Shown: piece after piece, positions 36,535-48,347 of the stretch
How the letters are laid out: each line of letters begins with the position of its first letter
Numbering within the stretch: the first letter of the stretch is position 1
NCBI GenBank assembly: GCA_963978545.1
Contig: OZ021724.1
Coordinates: forward strand, 32,134,433 to 32,198,432
Direction: 5' to 3'
DNA from: Linyphia triangularis
Lineage: Eukaryota > Arthropoda > Arachnida > Araneae > Linyphiidae
DNA length: 64,000 bases
Notes under the pieces: model-generated
Seen by the model: the letters and a program-made list of their open reading frames with translations, nothing else
Told to the model about the DNA's origin: nothing
Database searches by the model: none
Made by a program: the position numbers and the translations under genes

Positions 36535-37385
36535 CAGTGGTGTAGTGTAAAATAAAAAGGTGGGAACGCATTGTTACCATATGTTGTTACAGACGTTTTT
36601 TTTTAAGGAGTGCTATTTGCATATAGCCATTGTATTCATATTGATACAATAAACTAGTAAATTGACACATTTCTCATGTACATGCTTCTTGTATAGTGAA
36701 AATTCGTGGCACATCATTCCTTTTTCGCCACTCATGTTCGTTTTCTTCGATATGAATCGATTAATTTAGGCATAGAAAATGCAAGGGATTCACAATAAAT
36801 CCACATATTCTGTAGCGCCTTCAAATCTGATTTTAATATGATTGGACACTACTGCGATTGTTACACATGTCGATTGAGATATCTTTTGGTTTTTCTCCAT
36901 ATCGAGATGCAAATGTAGAAAAGTTCCTCTTGATTGATAGACACTTCCTTGCCCCTTCAAAATGTCCTCTATTAATAAAATTAAATTAATAACTAGATGA
37001 ATATCAATTGGAAAGCAAAAATCCATAAATCGATTTAGAATTTCTTGATGAAATATTAATTTGTACCCCATCCCAATTACGTCTAATGTTAAGAGGGATA
37101 TACAAATGCAGGCTGATCGATTGCCAGACGTATAGATTTGATTGGAACACTCTAGGTTTCAGAATCTTGTGATCTGAGGTTTGTTATTTAATCAGTTTGG
37201 TGACAAAAATCGTCAAAAGTGAATGTGAATAGGAAGAGGGGCAAGCTACAAAATTTATATAATTTTGCAAGTAAAGAAAAAAAAATTTAAATATACAAAT
37301 TCAAAAAAAGTAGGAGGTACTCAGCTCCCCTTTAAAAAGGTAAGGGAACGTCGTTCCCCCGTGTTCCCGCCCCACTACACCCCTG
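36535..37385. mobile_element. hAT element (851 bp) with perfect target duplication
   Basis: Left CAGTGGTGTAGTG and right, reverse complement CAGGGGTGTAGTG, are hAT-type ends. The 8-bp duplication AATTTAAC is identical at 36527-36534 and 37386-37393. GGGAAC words lie just inside both ends. Confidence 0.93.
36790..37071 (-). pseudogene. possible hAT transposase fragment
   Basis: A 93-codon minus-strand frame inside the hAT element. FPIDIHLVINLILLIEDIL and ILKGQGSVYQ recall the region of ZBED/hAT-type transposases that reads roughly as Leu-rich helix, then LQGK. Only part of the protein would be present. The call rests on context as much as on sequence. Confidence 0.35.
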
Positions 37386-37717
37386 AATTTAACAAATCTG
37401 CCTACGAATCTATTTCATTGTTGGTAACATTTAGGTATGAATCTTGTCCAGGCATTATTATTTTTTATTTATAGAGATTGAATCCAAGTATCATACAACA
37501 ATGTTTAAAAATTCATTGTAGTTTAATTATAAGTAATTGATACGTATGTCAATATTTTCTTTCTTCTTCCCTCGACTGCCGCTTCTTATACCCCTCCCTC
37601 ATCTTACCCCCAACAAGGTTAAAAAAGTATTTTTAAAAAGAATCTTATTTGAACTCTTACTTGATGTTAAATCGCTCAAAATTATTTGGAAAAGCATTAA
37701 ATAAAACAAATTAAGTC

Positions 37718-37902
37718 GGTACTTACGTATTAACGCCACCGCAGCTATAGATTTGGCGGTTTTTAAGTGCCACCAATAAAGAGCAATCTTGTTGTTCTCA
37801 CGAGCACGCAGTTATCTTTTGGATTCCTTGCTGTTTTCTGATTTTTGACGCCATTTTTTAGCGCCAAATCTGTAGCTACGGTGGCATTAATACGTAAGTA
37901 CC
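37718..37902. mobile_element. MITE with GGTACTTACGTATTA termini (copy 2)
   Basis: A 185-bp body with TIRs of about 45 bp (GGTACTTACGTATTAA, then GCCACCG(C/T)AGCTA and GATTTGGCG). Its ends are the same as those of 23354-23557, but the interior is unrelated, as in families built on one transposase's termini. Confidence 0.88.
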
Positions 37903-39024
37903 ATTATATCAATTCAAACGAATTTTCTAATTTTTTTCAACAAGTTGATTTTTTGGGTCCGGTCTATGAAATAACTATTTATCTTCCGATCTGTTCGTTC
38001 ATTTCCCAAATTGTCGTAATAAAAATTGAAGATAGAAATATTTTCTACAAAACTATACAAAAAACACTTCTCTATAACAAATCATTCTAATTTTAAAGAG
38101 GGAAAACAATGATTTCTTTTATAAAAAAATTCTGACATCGATGTCTTGTGTTCACCCTAGTATTAAAGTCCCTTTGTTCTCCACGATGTGCTAAGTATTC
38201 CTTGACGCAATATAAACCTCCTCTCCGTTTTAACAAATTTTGTAATTGCGTCATTGTTCCACCATAACTGCTGCATGAACTAGGATTCTGCTAAATTTCA
38301 TTTCAATCATTCATCTAGTTCCAGTGTTTTTCAAGTGTGTTTCGAACGGATTGAATCACGTGGAAGATATTCTATAATTGTTTTGTTCATATCCTTGGGT
38401 ACGAACCATTTATTCGAAACATATTGTTAAACTTTGAAATTTAAATAGGAAACTTTGAAAGGAATTAGACATAAAGCTAAGCAAAGTAAATTTTTCAGTT
38501 TACGAAATTAAACGTTAAAAGCATTTTTAAACACAATGACGAATAAATCATAAATCCTTCTAAATGACTTATCAAGTTTATTCTCAAACAAAGAAGTAGT
38601 TTCCTACAAAAGTTGGATGCGAAGTTATTCTTGTAGGATAATATTATGAGAATATACTCAGTACCTGACATCTTCATTTTCCATCAGTTTCAATCTGATT
38701 AAATTTTTGAAAAGAAGTCAAAAAGCTTTTGTTTTCAAGTTCCAACGTTTGTCATTTCCTTTAGATTAAATTAAGTTTTCATCTTTTGTACCAAAAGAAG
38801 CCGTCAATCCCAGTGATAAATGGTATTATTTAAAATTTAACATCCTTTAAGAGTACATAGATGGTTTTTATAGCTTTTTGAGTGCTGTCATTGAAATCAA
38901 TCCATTAAAATAACCTCAGGATGATTTATAACTTATAAGTGTTAATATTAAAAGCAACGTTCTTGATTCTTAATAGAATATAATGGATCTTCATTTGAAA
39001 TTATGTGTTGTTGGAATTGAAAAT
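37903..39024. other. AT-rich non-coding stretch
   Basis: I see no gene, repeat or motif that can be supported. Confidence 0.5.
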
Positions 39025-39038
39025 CTTCTTACAAGAAT

Positions 39039-39222
39039 GCCCATCTGATGGCTGTTTATTTAGGGCTCTGGCCTCCATGCCTAAGGTGCAGGGTTCGAAT
39101 ACCGCATTAGGCATGTAATGTTCGTTGTGGTTCGGAATCCACGTTAAGCTGTAGGTCCCAACTTTATTAGACGTCATTTGGGCATAAAAATGGGTCGTTG
39201 GGCGTATAAACCAACCAACCAA
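39039..39222 (+). mobile_element. tRNA-derived SINE, family A (copy 2)
   Basis: B box GGTTCGAATAC (39092-39102), the family block TCCACGTTAAGCTGTAGGTC, and an (AACC)n tail. Perfect 14-bp target duplication CTTCTTACAAGAAT at 39025-39038 and 39223-39236. The 73-codon minus frame here is an artefact. Confidence 0.95.
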
Positions 39223-39834
39223 CTTCTTACAAGAATCTTCAACAAATATTTGATAATAATTTTGGATATTTCCCTAATGGTTTGTTTGGGAGAAGACTGT
39301 CAGAATATGATTTTTGTTTCTGTTTTTTCGTGTTGTAAACGTTTGAAACCATTTGTGAGTTTCATGGGACATAGTGTCATAAATTTTTATCCTACGTCAA
39401 AAGCATGATTTGAGGAAGTCTGAGAGAAAAAGAAATGATTATCAATGGGAACTAAAGATCTTTAATCGCTTTTCCTGCGAAATGAGAATTTTCGTATTGC
39501 GACACATGTTTACGAAACATCTCTTTTTGATGGCATTCAGCTTTGCATCAACTCCAAACATATCGTTTAATATATTGAGATTTGATGCAAAGAAGAGCTA
39601 AAATTCTAATGGCGATAATTTGTTGGGTATTCTTAAGTTGGGCTATAGTATAATTTTCTTATTACTATGGACTAAGTCGAAGGGATAAGTCTATTTTTTT
39701 TTTAAATCTCTTGGTTTGACATATATATCACTTCAAAGTTGGCTTTACCTTAAAAGTTGCTCTGACAACTAAATGGATCAAATCCATTCTCCAGTTTAAA
39801 AAAAAGTCGTATCTGGTACAATCATAAAAATGTG

Positions 39835-39870
<36 letters not shown>

Positions 39871-39888
39871 TTTTTTTAACGTGTATTG

Positions 39889-40169
39889 TAGAGGACGGCG
39901 ATATATCGATACGAGGATATTTTTATCGAAATTTCTAAAAAAAATATCGATATTTTCGAACATTTTTAGTTTTTTGAGGATCGTTTTGTAGTTCCATGTG
40001 TTTTTCGATTTTCTTTATTCCCTTTTAAAAAACTTCAAAACTAAAGTTTGAACTTGGGTGAGAGACGGTTAAAATGTGACCAATATTCAATATTTTGCTA
40101 TACACTTAAAAGCTATTGAAAATTATCTAAATTTTTCTTAATATCACTGCACCAACTAAGCGAAAGTAT

Positions 40170-40203
<34 letters not shown>

Positions 40204-40403
40204 TGTAATAGATCCATTTCATTTGAAAAAGTAGTCACCTTACAAAAAAGCAATCATGAAAAGTAAAAATTTGTCCGAAAAACTTTGTTTCTGGCAAAAT
40301 TGAAGATCAAATAAAAAAAATCATGTATCGGTATATCGATATTTTATCGATATTTTTTTCTATGCAACGATATAGTGTCGATATTTTTTATTTCCGACCT
40401 CTA
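39889..40403. mobile_element. hAT-type MITE with ATCGATA subterminal repeats (515 bp)
   Basis: Ends TAGAGG(A/T)CGG inverted, with a perfect 8-bp duplication GTGTATTG (39881-39888 and 40404-40411). Many ATCGATAT words lie inside both ends. Contains a T run at 40172-40202; another T run (39837-39867) lies just outside. Confidence 0.92.
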
Positions 40404-40411
40404 GTGTATTG

Positions 40412-41149
40412 CATATACTGAAAAGTAAATAAAGCCAATTTATAGTTCTGGAGATTTGATTTATAAAAAAAAATATCTTTTTATTACCAAAATTATTTAA
40501 ATCTCTACTGTGAAATCGAGGGATTTTTATAAATTAGGTTTTTAAATTGGACAACCTTATATGACATAAACAGACAAGTATTTTCATTTAAGTCTCAAAA
40601 ACTATTGCTAACTATAAAATAATCCTAAAGTATTTAAGGTTTCCAAACAGCTTTAAGAATACGGATGATGAAGAATGGGGGGAGGGGTTCAGTTAAAAAC
40701 ACACCTGCAATGAAAGATTTGCAAAATCACTTTGCGTTAAAAGGTATTTTCACAAAAAACCAGTAACTCATTTTACTGTGTCTCATTATTACTATTTCTT
40801 ATAATCCCTATCTAAATACTATACTTGAAATAAAATGGCACTCGCAGAACAGCTTTAATAGGTTTCTCCAGGGGAAAAATATATATATATTCCAGGAGTG
40901 GTTCTTTATAAATCAAATTTTGCTCGAGGACAGAATCGAAAGAAGATAAAATATCGCTTCACTTGGTCCCTTCAAATGGAAAGTAAATCTATTCCAGGGA
41001 CATCACGCAACGAAACAATGAATCCAAATTTATTTCATTGTTTACGAAGATTTGGAAGATTCACTTGAAGTAATTTGTCTCTTCATTTATTTGTGAGTCC
41101 CGGACACGAGAAAAACAACTGGAATTGATTTAAGATAAAAAGATTTCGG

Positions 41150-41182
<33 letters not shown>

Positions 41183-42142
41183 CAATTTAGTTTTCTTAAG
41201 CCTTCTGATCCAGCGCTGAGTTTTCTAGTTAGATCACGATTCGAAAACATGGTTGTGGAATTTTATTTTGTCTTGGAATTTGAATGACTGATTCGTTAGT
41301 TTTCTAAAAAATTTGATTTTGCAATTTAATTTCACGCTGGGAGAAGCTGCTTCGATGTAGTATGTTCAAGTTTATGCTAGAAAACAAACAATCCTATTAC
41401 ATTTATATTTAACCGATTTTAAAGTAAATCAAGTTTTTTTTTAGATTTTATAGTTATTTGTTATCTAAATATGTGTTGTTTGTATTCATTCAGAAACCCT
41501 AAAAATTTACGTTTTTAGGTTTATAATATAATCTTTAACGAAGTTACAACAAAACTGAAACTACATTTTTAGGAAATATCTAGTTTTGAATGAATTTCTA
41601 GTTTCAAAAATGTATAAAAACTCGAAACAATATTTTAAATTTGTTACAACGTCGACAAATCTTAAAACAATTACGATTACACTTGCTTAACATCCGCTTC
41701 AAAGGATCGGGTTAACAAATATAAAAACTTGGATTTTTCAACTTTTACTTAGGTGCCACTTAATTTTCTCAAAATAATAGGCTTGAAACCTATAGTGTTT
41801 ATGCATGGCGACGTGACACTCAACTGTAACACGTGGGAAAATGATATATTCGTTTTTCGATTGGCTGAACAAGTAACTTCATGCCTCAAGCTCATTTAAA
41901 GATATATTATGATTGGCTGAATTGACAGGAGTGTGGTTACTAGATGCCAAAAGTAATTGCTGGCATAACTTCCATTAGGATTTGTTTGTTACGAATCGTA
42001 CATAAACTCAAAGACGTGTTACCAATTTTTGGATGGTGGATACAATTGGGATATTACCAATTTTGACTGCATTCTAACATTTATTTTAACATGAGTTTTC
42101 CAATAAGAAATTAGAATTAAATTTCTACAATGAAAATCTTAA
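40412..42142. other. AT-rich non-coding stretch
   Basis: T run at 41154-41182. A CCAAT-type block with a CGATTGGCTGAA word (about 41815-41945) has a weak relative at about 45570-45670. No gene. Confidence 0.45.
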
Positions 42143-42272
42143 GCGAGTACCGTACCAAAGATTAAAAAAACTTTATTTATATAAATTTTTATTCCAAACT
42201 TTTACGTCATGTTTGAGGTACAATTTATAAGTCTTTGAGGTAATATTTTTTTCTTAAACATTTTGTTTATTT

Positions 42273-42309
<37 letters not shown>

Positions 42310-42519
42310 CGTAATTATTGATGTTTGCGCGTTTTGATATAAGTCAAGAAAAAATACATTTTTCTCAAAGTGAAAGCTTTCTGTAATACATAATTACATA
42401 AAGAAAATTTATTTTTACGGAATTTTCATGGGTGAATTAAAAGAAATTTTTTAAAAAATCTCAAAGTTAAAATATTGAAATGTTTGCTTTTTTTTTTCAT
42501 GTTATCTTTTACTCTAAAT

Positions 42520-43197
42520 CAGAGTTCGATCTAACTTTTAGAAGAGGGCCGTATGATTTATGTGGCGCTTTTCGCGGGCCGGATTCACCAAAATATATAC
42601 CATTATTTTTTATCGAATTAATAATATGTACCATTCTTGAAAACTGGAAAAAAAGTATTTATTTTTTTTTATCTTAATAAAATTACAATTGATATTTGAT
42701 TCTTTTTTTTTCCCCAAAAAAATAGTTTTCATTATTGGTAAATCTAAGTCTAAAAAAATTAATCGTTTGTTTCAACGCGAAAATGCGAATTAATTTAACT
42801 TTTAATAAAAGTATTAAAACTGTTCTTCCATATTACTCCGTTTTAGTTGATATCAATGGTGAGACGATGGCGGTCGAAATCGTTTGGTTTATTTTTTTGA
42901 TAGAGTCGATGTCTCTCGGAATATTTGTTGCAGTCAATTTTAATCAATTGTCCAAAAGAGATTCAGTGAAGTTATTATTGAATTTATTCTTGATGAAAAC
43001 CACTTTTCTGAAAGCTTCTTCATACAGTTTCGTCGAGAAGGTATGGAGAACTCTGTTCTACATAGTGAACACATATTATTTCAGATAAGTTACAATTATA
43101 TAAAGAAGTTCATACCGTGATTTTTTTTTCCCCCATGTTCTGTGGTTCCGACGGGCCGCAGAAAAATCTGTCGTGGCCCGCGTAGTAGCTGAAGCTT
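42520..43197. mobile_element. hAT element (678 bp) nested in the TTAA-flanked element
   Basis: Perfect 8-bp duplication CTCTAAAT (42512-42519 and 43198-43205). The left end is CAGAGTTCGATC with GGGCCG words inside; the right end has matching GGCCCG words, but its last bases are altered. The empty site is preserved in the relative at about 55958. A 117-codon plus-strand frame (42735-43088) has no recognisable domain. Confidence 0.92.
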
Positions 43198-43211
43198 CTC
43201 TAAATATTATA

Positions 43212-43401
43212 CAGTAGATCCTCGGTATATCGCGACTGTCGGCAGACAGTCAAAATGAGCGAAAATATACGATTACGCAATACATCGAACGATATGATAA
43301 AATGTAAAGACAGGAAATCAGAAAAAAGTGGGATACATAGCAAAAGCGAAATATATCCAAATGCGCGATATATTGAAGCCCGATATAACGAGGGGTTATT
43401 G
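43212..43401. mobile_element. Tigger/pogo-like MITE (190 bp)
   Basis: Ends CAGTAGATCCTCGGTATATC and, as reverse complement, CAATAACCCCTCGTTATATC, flanked by TA at 43210-43211 and 43402-43403. The type of end is known from pogo/Tigger elements. No coding capacity. Confidence 0.88.
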
Positions 43402-43749
43402 TATTTTAAGAAATAAAATTATGCGAAGAGAAAATGTTTTGATCTATATAAATTAAATGCTCCATAAATTTGAATAGCCAATTGTTAATCCGTCTAGATA
43501 TATATCGATTTTAATTTGCAACATCTCTGAAAACCATAATTGCCCGAAAAACACACAATAAGCAGACGTTTCAATGTGCTAAACGCTAAACCCATTAGGG
43601 ATATTTAAATAACAGGCAATTTTGAGGTGTTCGAATCAAAAATCTAATCATCGGAGAACTAAGATAAAAACATCATTCTGTTCAGATCTATCTGCATGAT
43701 CTAGTTAAAAAAATATATATTTTTGACGAAATTTCGCTACTGTACCCCC

Positions 43750-46700
43750 TAAAATGTACAAATGGTTTTCTTATTATTTTGGTAAATTATTTTACTTTTT
43801 AAGAAGAAGTTTCAGCATTTTAATTCACATTTAATGTTTATAAACTATGACAGATTATTATTAAATCGTTAAAAATGTATAAGAAGGAACTAAAATTAAA
43901 AAAAAAAAAATTACTCTAGGTGATAAGTCCTAATTTCATCTACACTTTACATTCTACTCTTCCACCCAAAAAGATAGTAGTAAGGCGTGTTTTTTTTAAA
44001 CCTGTCAACAGTAATCACTACTAAGATCGATGTTATGGAAGAAAGCTATTACATAGCTAATATTGATAACGATTAAAGCTCAACCTCAAGCAGGCAGGAA
44101 GACATCTTTTCCGCCATCGAAATTGCCATTTTATTAAAAAAAAAAATAACTGTGAAAGGAAAAGGAAAGAGAGATGGAAAATATAAAGAAGGATGAAAAA
44201 ATAAAATCCTGTATGACGTTGAAATTATGCCGATCCATCAAATCTCGCGTGAGACGGGAATTCGCGTGATGTGCGTGCGCTGCTGTTGCCAATCCAATTG
44301 ACCGTAAAGAGGAAAGCATTTGACAGATTATTCGAAAGCGAAGTAAAAAATATGGCGACTCGAAAATTAAAATGTTATTTCGTAAGATTATTGAGTATTA
44401 ATATTTAACTGTTTGTACTTTATTGAATGTGCTTTGAAAAAAAAGTGGACATTCTGAGCTGAGAGAGAAATAAGAATTATTTGAAGAAGACTTATTGCAT
44501 TAATGCTGATTTCAAACGATAAAACTCGGAAGTTAAGTACATTAGATTTTAGATGTGAGTAAGCGTCAAGAAATGAATACAGTTCGAAATATTTTTAAAT
44601 TATCGAATATAGTATCGATACTCTTGCAATAAAATAATTTAACTCATAAAAGGTAAAACCTAATGTTTTATTATAAATACTTTGCATACCTTGCCAATTT
44701 TTATATTCGTAAACATAGTGTCAATTCTGTTGTCAGCGTGTGCTGGGGGTTTGCATCTAATGACAAAAATTAAAAAAAATCTCTATCAGCAAAATATGCA
44801 GCAAATTACGTTTCAAAATTTATTTATTCAAAATGAAAGCGAGTTTAAGTATTCACACATCAAAATATATTTTATTTATTTTGATTACATAATTTTTGGC
44901 AACAGGAAGATTTTTCAACAATGATTGCTAAAATTTCTTCACTGACGGCATTATTACGCAACGCAACGTTGAATTGACTGAACCACACTCGATAATATCT
45001 TTATGCATTCGCGTCGAATTATCTTTTATTAATTCTGATTAAAATAAATTTGGCAACGGGAAGGATTTTTTACAATGTTCGGTTAAATACGATTTATAAG
45101 TATTCCCAAAAATATTACAAAGCGTGTGTACAAACGATCTTTTAGTGACATTAACAGGCTCCTAAACTTGATCCGTGGCACATTACGTGGAGGGATGGCT
45201 CTATTGGATTCCATTGTTTACCATGGCAACGCATAGCAACGTCACAGCCGATACGCGTTTCAGAAACACATGGCTGCCGTTCGAAGGAAGATCGCCTTGA
45301 TTGAACTGGTTTTTTCCCCTAGTGAATTGAGTATTGAGGCTAGAAGGTTGTTGTTTATCGGAGTTTTTTACACTTACCGTAGAAATTGGATCTTCATTTT
45401 AGAAAATTGTAAATATATGATTTTATTTTTGAACAAATAAACGTAAACTTAGAATGTGAAAAAATGTAAAATTTTATTCCAAACACGATTAAAAACGTCG
45501 CGTGGTAACCGTGATGGCAAGTAGCAATCGGCCTATGACGTCACATGTATAATCTTTATGAAGGTTATACGTAACAAACGTCACGGTGGACTAAATAAAA
45601 CATGCATTGCGATTGACTAATGAAATGAGAAAATTCGAATTCATTTTTAAAGATGTGTTCTGATTGAACACAATCTGAGTAAATATTTTGTGCTATGAAA
45701 TTGTGATGCGTTTATCGGACTTCAAGTACAAATCTGTGATATGTTTTAAATTTTGAGTCAGTACTTCAAAGTAAGTTTCTAAACATTGCAGTACAACGTT
45801 ATATGATTCCATGGTGACGTTAAACAGTGATACTGAAGTGTTTCAAAACTTTAAAATGCGAAAGTATCACTTAATAGATAAAGTTACACAGAGAAATATC
45901 GCAAAGCCTTTTAAATGAAAAACATTTAAATTTTTATAATATAGTTAAATTAAAAAAAAAAAAAAAAATTAACAATAATAATGTAACATTTTCAATCTTT
46001 TTTAATAACTCTAAATTGCAGGATTAAACTGCATTTACACTATGCAACGTGTTTATCTTTCAAAAAATAAGTATCAGCTTTATATTTACAGGCACTGGAT
46101 CCTAGTATCCTTCTCATTTATTAGACACAAATGTAGATAAAAAAAATTCAAGAAAATAATCCACATATTTTATAGAACTAATATTTTATACCAGGCCCAT
46201 TTACTAGAAATAATTTTAGAAAGTCACTAAAGCTCTTTTCCATCAGAAAGTTGTTTACTAGAATTAAACGAGCTGTTATAAGTGGAATAGAAATATATTT
46301 CTGCACTCTTTTTGGGGCTTATTTTCTTAATACAATTTTCATTATTTGAGCCTCAACCCACACGTAGGTAATCCCTAGGTATTTGTACTTGTTCAACATT
46401 GTGAAACGCGAAAGTTGTCGATAGCAATAATAAGAAAGAAAATACAAATAAATATGTTATAAACCTTGTAGCATTAATTTTTCTATGACTCTTTACGTTT
46501 AAAAAAATAACATGTAATTGCTTTTGTTACACATAGGAAGATAAAGAAATTGTATATTTTTAAATTTTCTGAATTTCGCTGTTTTAATTGAGTATATTGG
46601 TTGAAGGTTTGTATTAATTCCCTATGGAGTTCTTAAAAACCTTTATTATTGTGGTAGTTAAATTTGTGTCTGTTGCATGACACATATTTAAAAAAAAAAT

Positions 46701-47354
46701 ACCAAAGTACATTGACTAGTTTTATATTATTCTAAACCAGCAGAAGAGTAGCGTAATTATATAGCTATTGTTTAGGAGTCAGAATTATCAAAATTAGAGT
46801 TTAAAATTAGCTGTTTAAACTTGTTTTTGCAATGAGAGACCAATTTTTAATGAGAAAATAAATTTTCCTTTAAAACGTCAGGGCTTTTTTTTTTTTTTTT
46901 TTTTTTTTTTTTGAAAAGCTCCTTAAATTACTCATTTAAAGAGTTAAAAAAAATTTATATATCAAAGTTTTTCATGATTTGAAAGTAATTTATTTAATTT
47001 CTGAAAAGGGTTTCAAAATCCGACTTGTGTGTTCAATAATTACTTCTTGGTTTTATGAAAAAAAATATATTTTCTGAACTTGAATAAACAAGTAAAACAT
47101 TTTGTACGTTTAAATACAAACACATCCCCAAAAATCGTCTTTTCATCCTCTTTTTTTTTTTTTTTCAAATACCCATTGCTCATTGATTGTAAAAGAACTA
47201 GTGACTATAATGGACAATTTAAAATATTCCACAATTGCTTTAATGTCATGAGGCGTTTATCTCTAATAATAAAATAATGGGTTTGTATGCATATGCCTGT
47301 CCGGCTATAGAAACTAACTTCCAGTATTCAGAGAATTCTAAAATTTTAAACATA
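43750..47354. other. AT-rich non-coding stretch
   Basis: A 30-base phrase around TTTGGCAAC(A/G)GGAAG is repeated at about 44892 and 45049, in what looks like an old 155-bp duplication. Less AT-rich patches at 44200-44300 and 45160-45300. T run at 46885-46912. No gene seen. Confidence 0.45.
45217..45230. promoter_or_regulatory. X-box-like (RFX) motif
   Basis: TTTACCATGGCAAC fits the 14-base RFX/X-box consensus (RYYNYYATRRNRAC) at 13 of 14 positions. It lies in a CpG-richer patch with GCATAGCAACGTCAC just downstream. RFX sites mark ciliary promoters in animals. One site alone is weak evidence. Confidence 0.3.
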
Positions 47355-47650
47355 AGTCCTAACTTTTGAGGCTCAGGTTGATGAAGCGTTCATTGCTAAG
47401 CACATACATAGTTAACAAATTGAACATGCACTAAAACTTTAAAAAAAAAACATCATTAAATTTTAGTGATTATGTTAGAAACAAAATAAGAGTAATATTT
47501 AACTTCTTATTTTGTTTCTAACATAATCACTAAAATTTAATGATGTTTTTTTGTTGTTTTTTTTTAAGTTTTAGTGCATGTTCAATTTTTTAACTATGTA
47601 TGTGCTTAGCAATAAACGCTTCATCAACCTGAGCCTCAAAAGATAGGATC
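47355..47650. mobile_element. large foldback element (about 295 bp)
   Basis: Arms of about 135-145 bp (47355-47488 and 47504-47650) are near-perfect inverted copies with a spacer of about 15 bases. They share AGGCTCAGGTTGATGAAGCG, GCACATACATAGTTAA and TGATTATGTTAGAAACAAAA. Indels are confined to the poly(A)/poly(T) part. Confidence 0.92.
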
Positions 47651-47976
47651 TGTAAAAATTGATGGTTCTATGTTACTTAGAACACGCAACTAGAACAGAA
47701 TATATTTATTAAAAAAAATGTGTGGGAAAAAAAGATCTATCGGTGATCCGAATCTAACATACTTAATAGATAAACCTCGATTTCTTGATTCATTTACGAA
47801 TACATGCCTTAAATAATCTCAATGCCTTCCTTAGTGCAATATTTAATTTTGCCATGTTTCAAACATTAGTACTTGGAACAAAAAAAAAAAAAAATATTTA
47901 AAATGTTGTGCCGCTGGTGATCTTAAAATTCAGAAAGTTCATTTTTATGCAATTTTAAGAGAAAATCCTAGTAAGG

Positions 47977-48347
47977 ATAATTCCCTATACTCGCTATGTT
48001 ACAATCTTCTAGACCAGTGTATTTAGAAACTACTTTCTACAAAACCTTGAAATTTGGTGAGTAGGAATTGAAAAGATCACTTCATGGAATGACATCCTCA
48101 AAAATAACATCGAATATATTTTATTTTATATTTGAAATCCTTACGTCAATAGATAGACAGAGGCTCCACCTGTTTTTGTTATTTTAATTTTAATTTATAA
48201 TAGATAGACATTAAATGAAAATAATTTATGCCATTTCATTACGTGATCTTTTTCGTACCTACTCGCCAAATTTCGAGGTTTTATAGAAAGTAGTTTCTAT
48301 ATGCACTGGGCCAGAAGATTGTAACATAGCGAGTATAGGGAATAATC
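47977..48347. mobile_element. MITE with about 90-bp TIRs
   Basis: Both ends read TTCCCTATACTCGCTATGTT and continue as GAAACTACTTTCTA(C/T)AAAACCT and GAAATTTGG(T/C)GAGTAGG on inverted strands. The centre is about 180 bp of AT-rich sequence. TA lies next to both ends. Superfamily not determined. Confidence 0.88.

Larger units (their letters stand above)
42143..43749. mobile_element. TTAA-flanked element, copy 1, with two later insertions
   Basis: Same family as 55582-56318. Shared blocks include GAAAGCTTTCTGTAATACAT, TAAATTAAATGCTCC, TTTGCAACATCT and AAGATAAAAACATCATTCT. It is split by the hAT at 42520-43197 and the MITE at 43212-43401. Removing these and their duplications leaves about 729 bp, against 737 bp in the other copy. 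The left end follows TTAA; the right end has TAAA where TTAA would be expected, so a piggyBac-like origin is only a suggestion. A run at 42277-42307. Confidence 0.85.

Noticed and set aside
42735..43088. 117-codon plus-strand frame
   Set aside because: Lies inside a hAT element but matches no transposase region I know; probably chance in AT-rich DNA.
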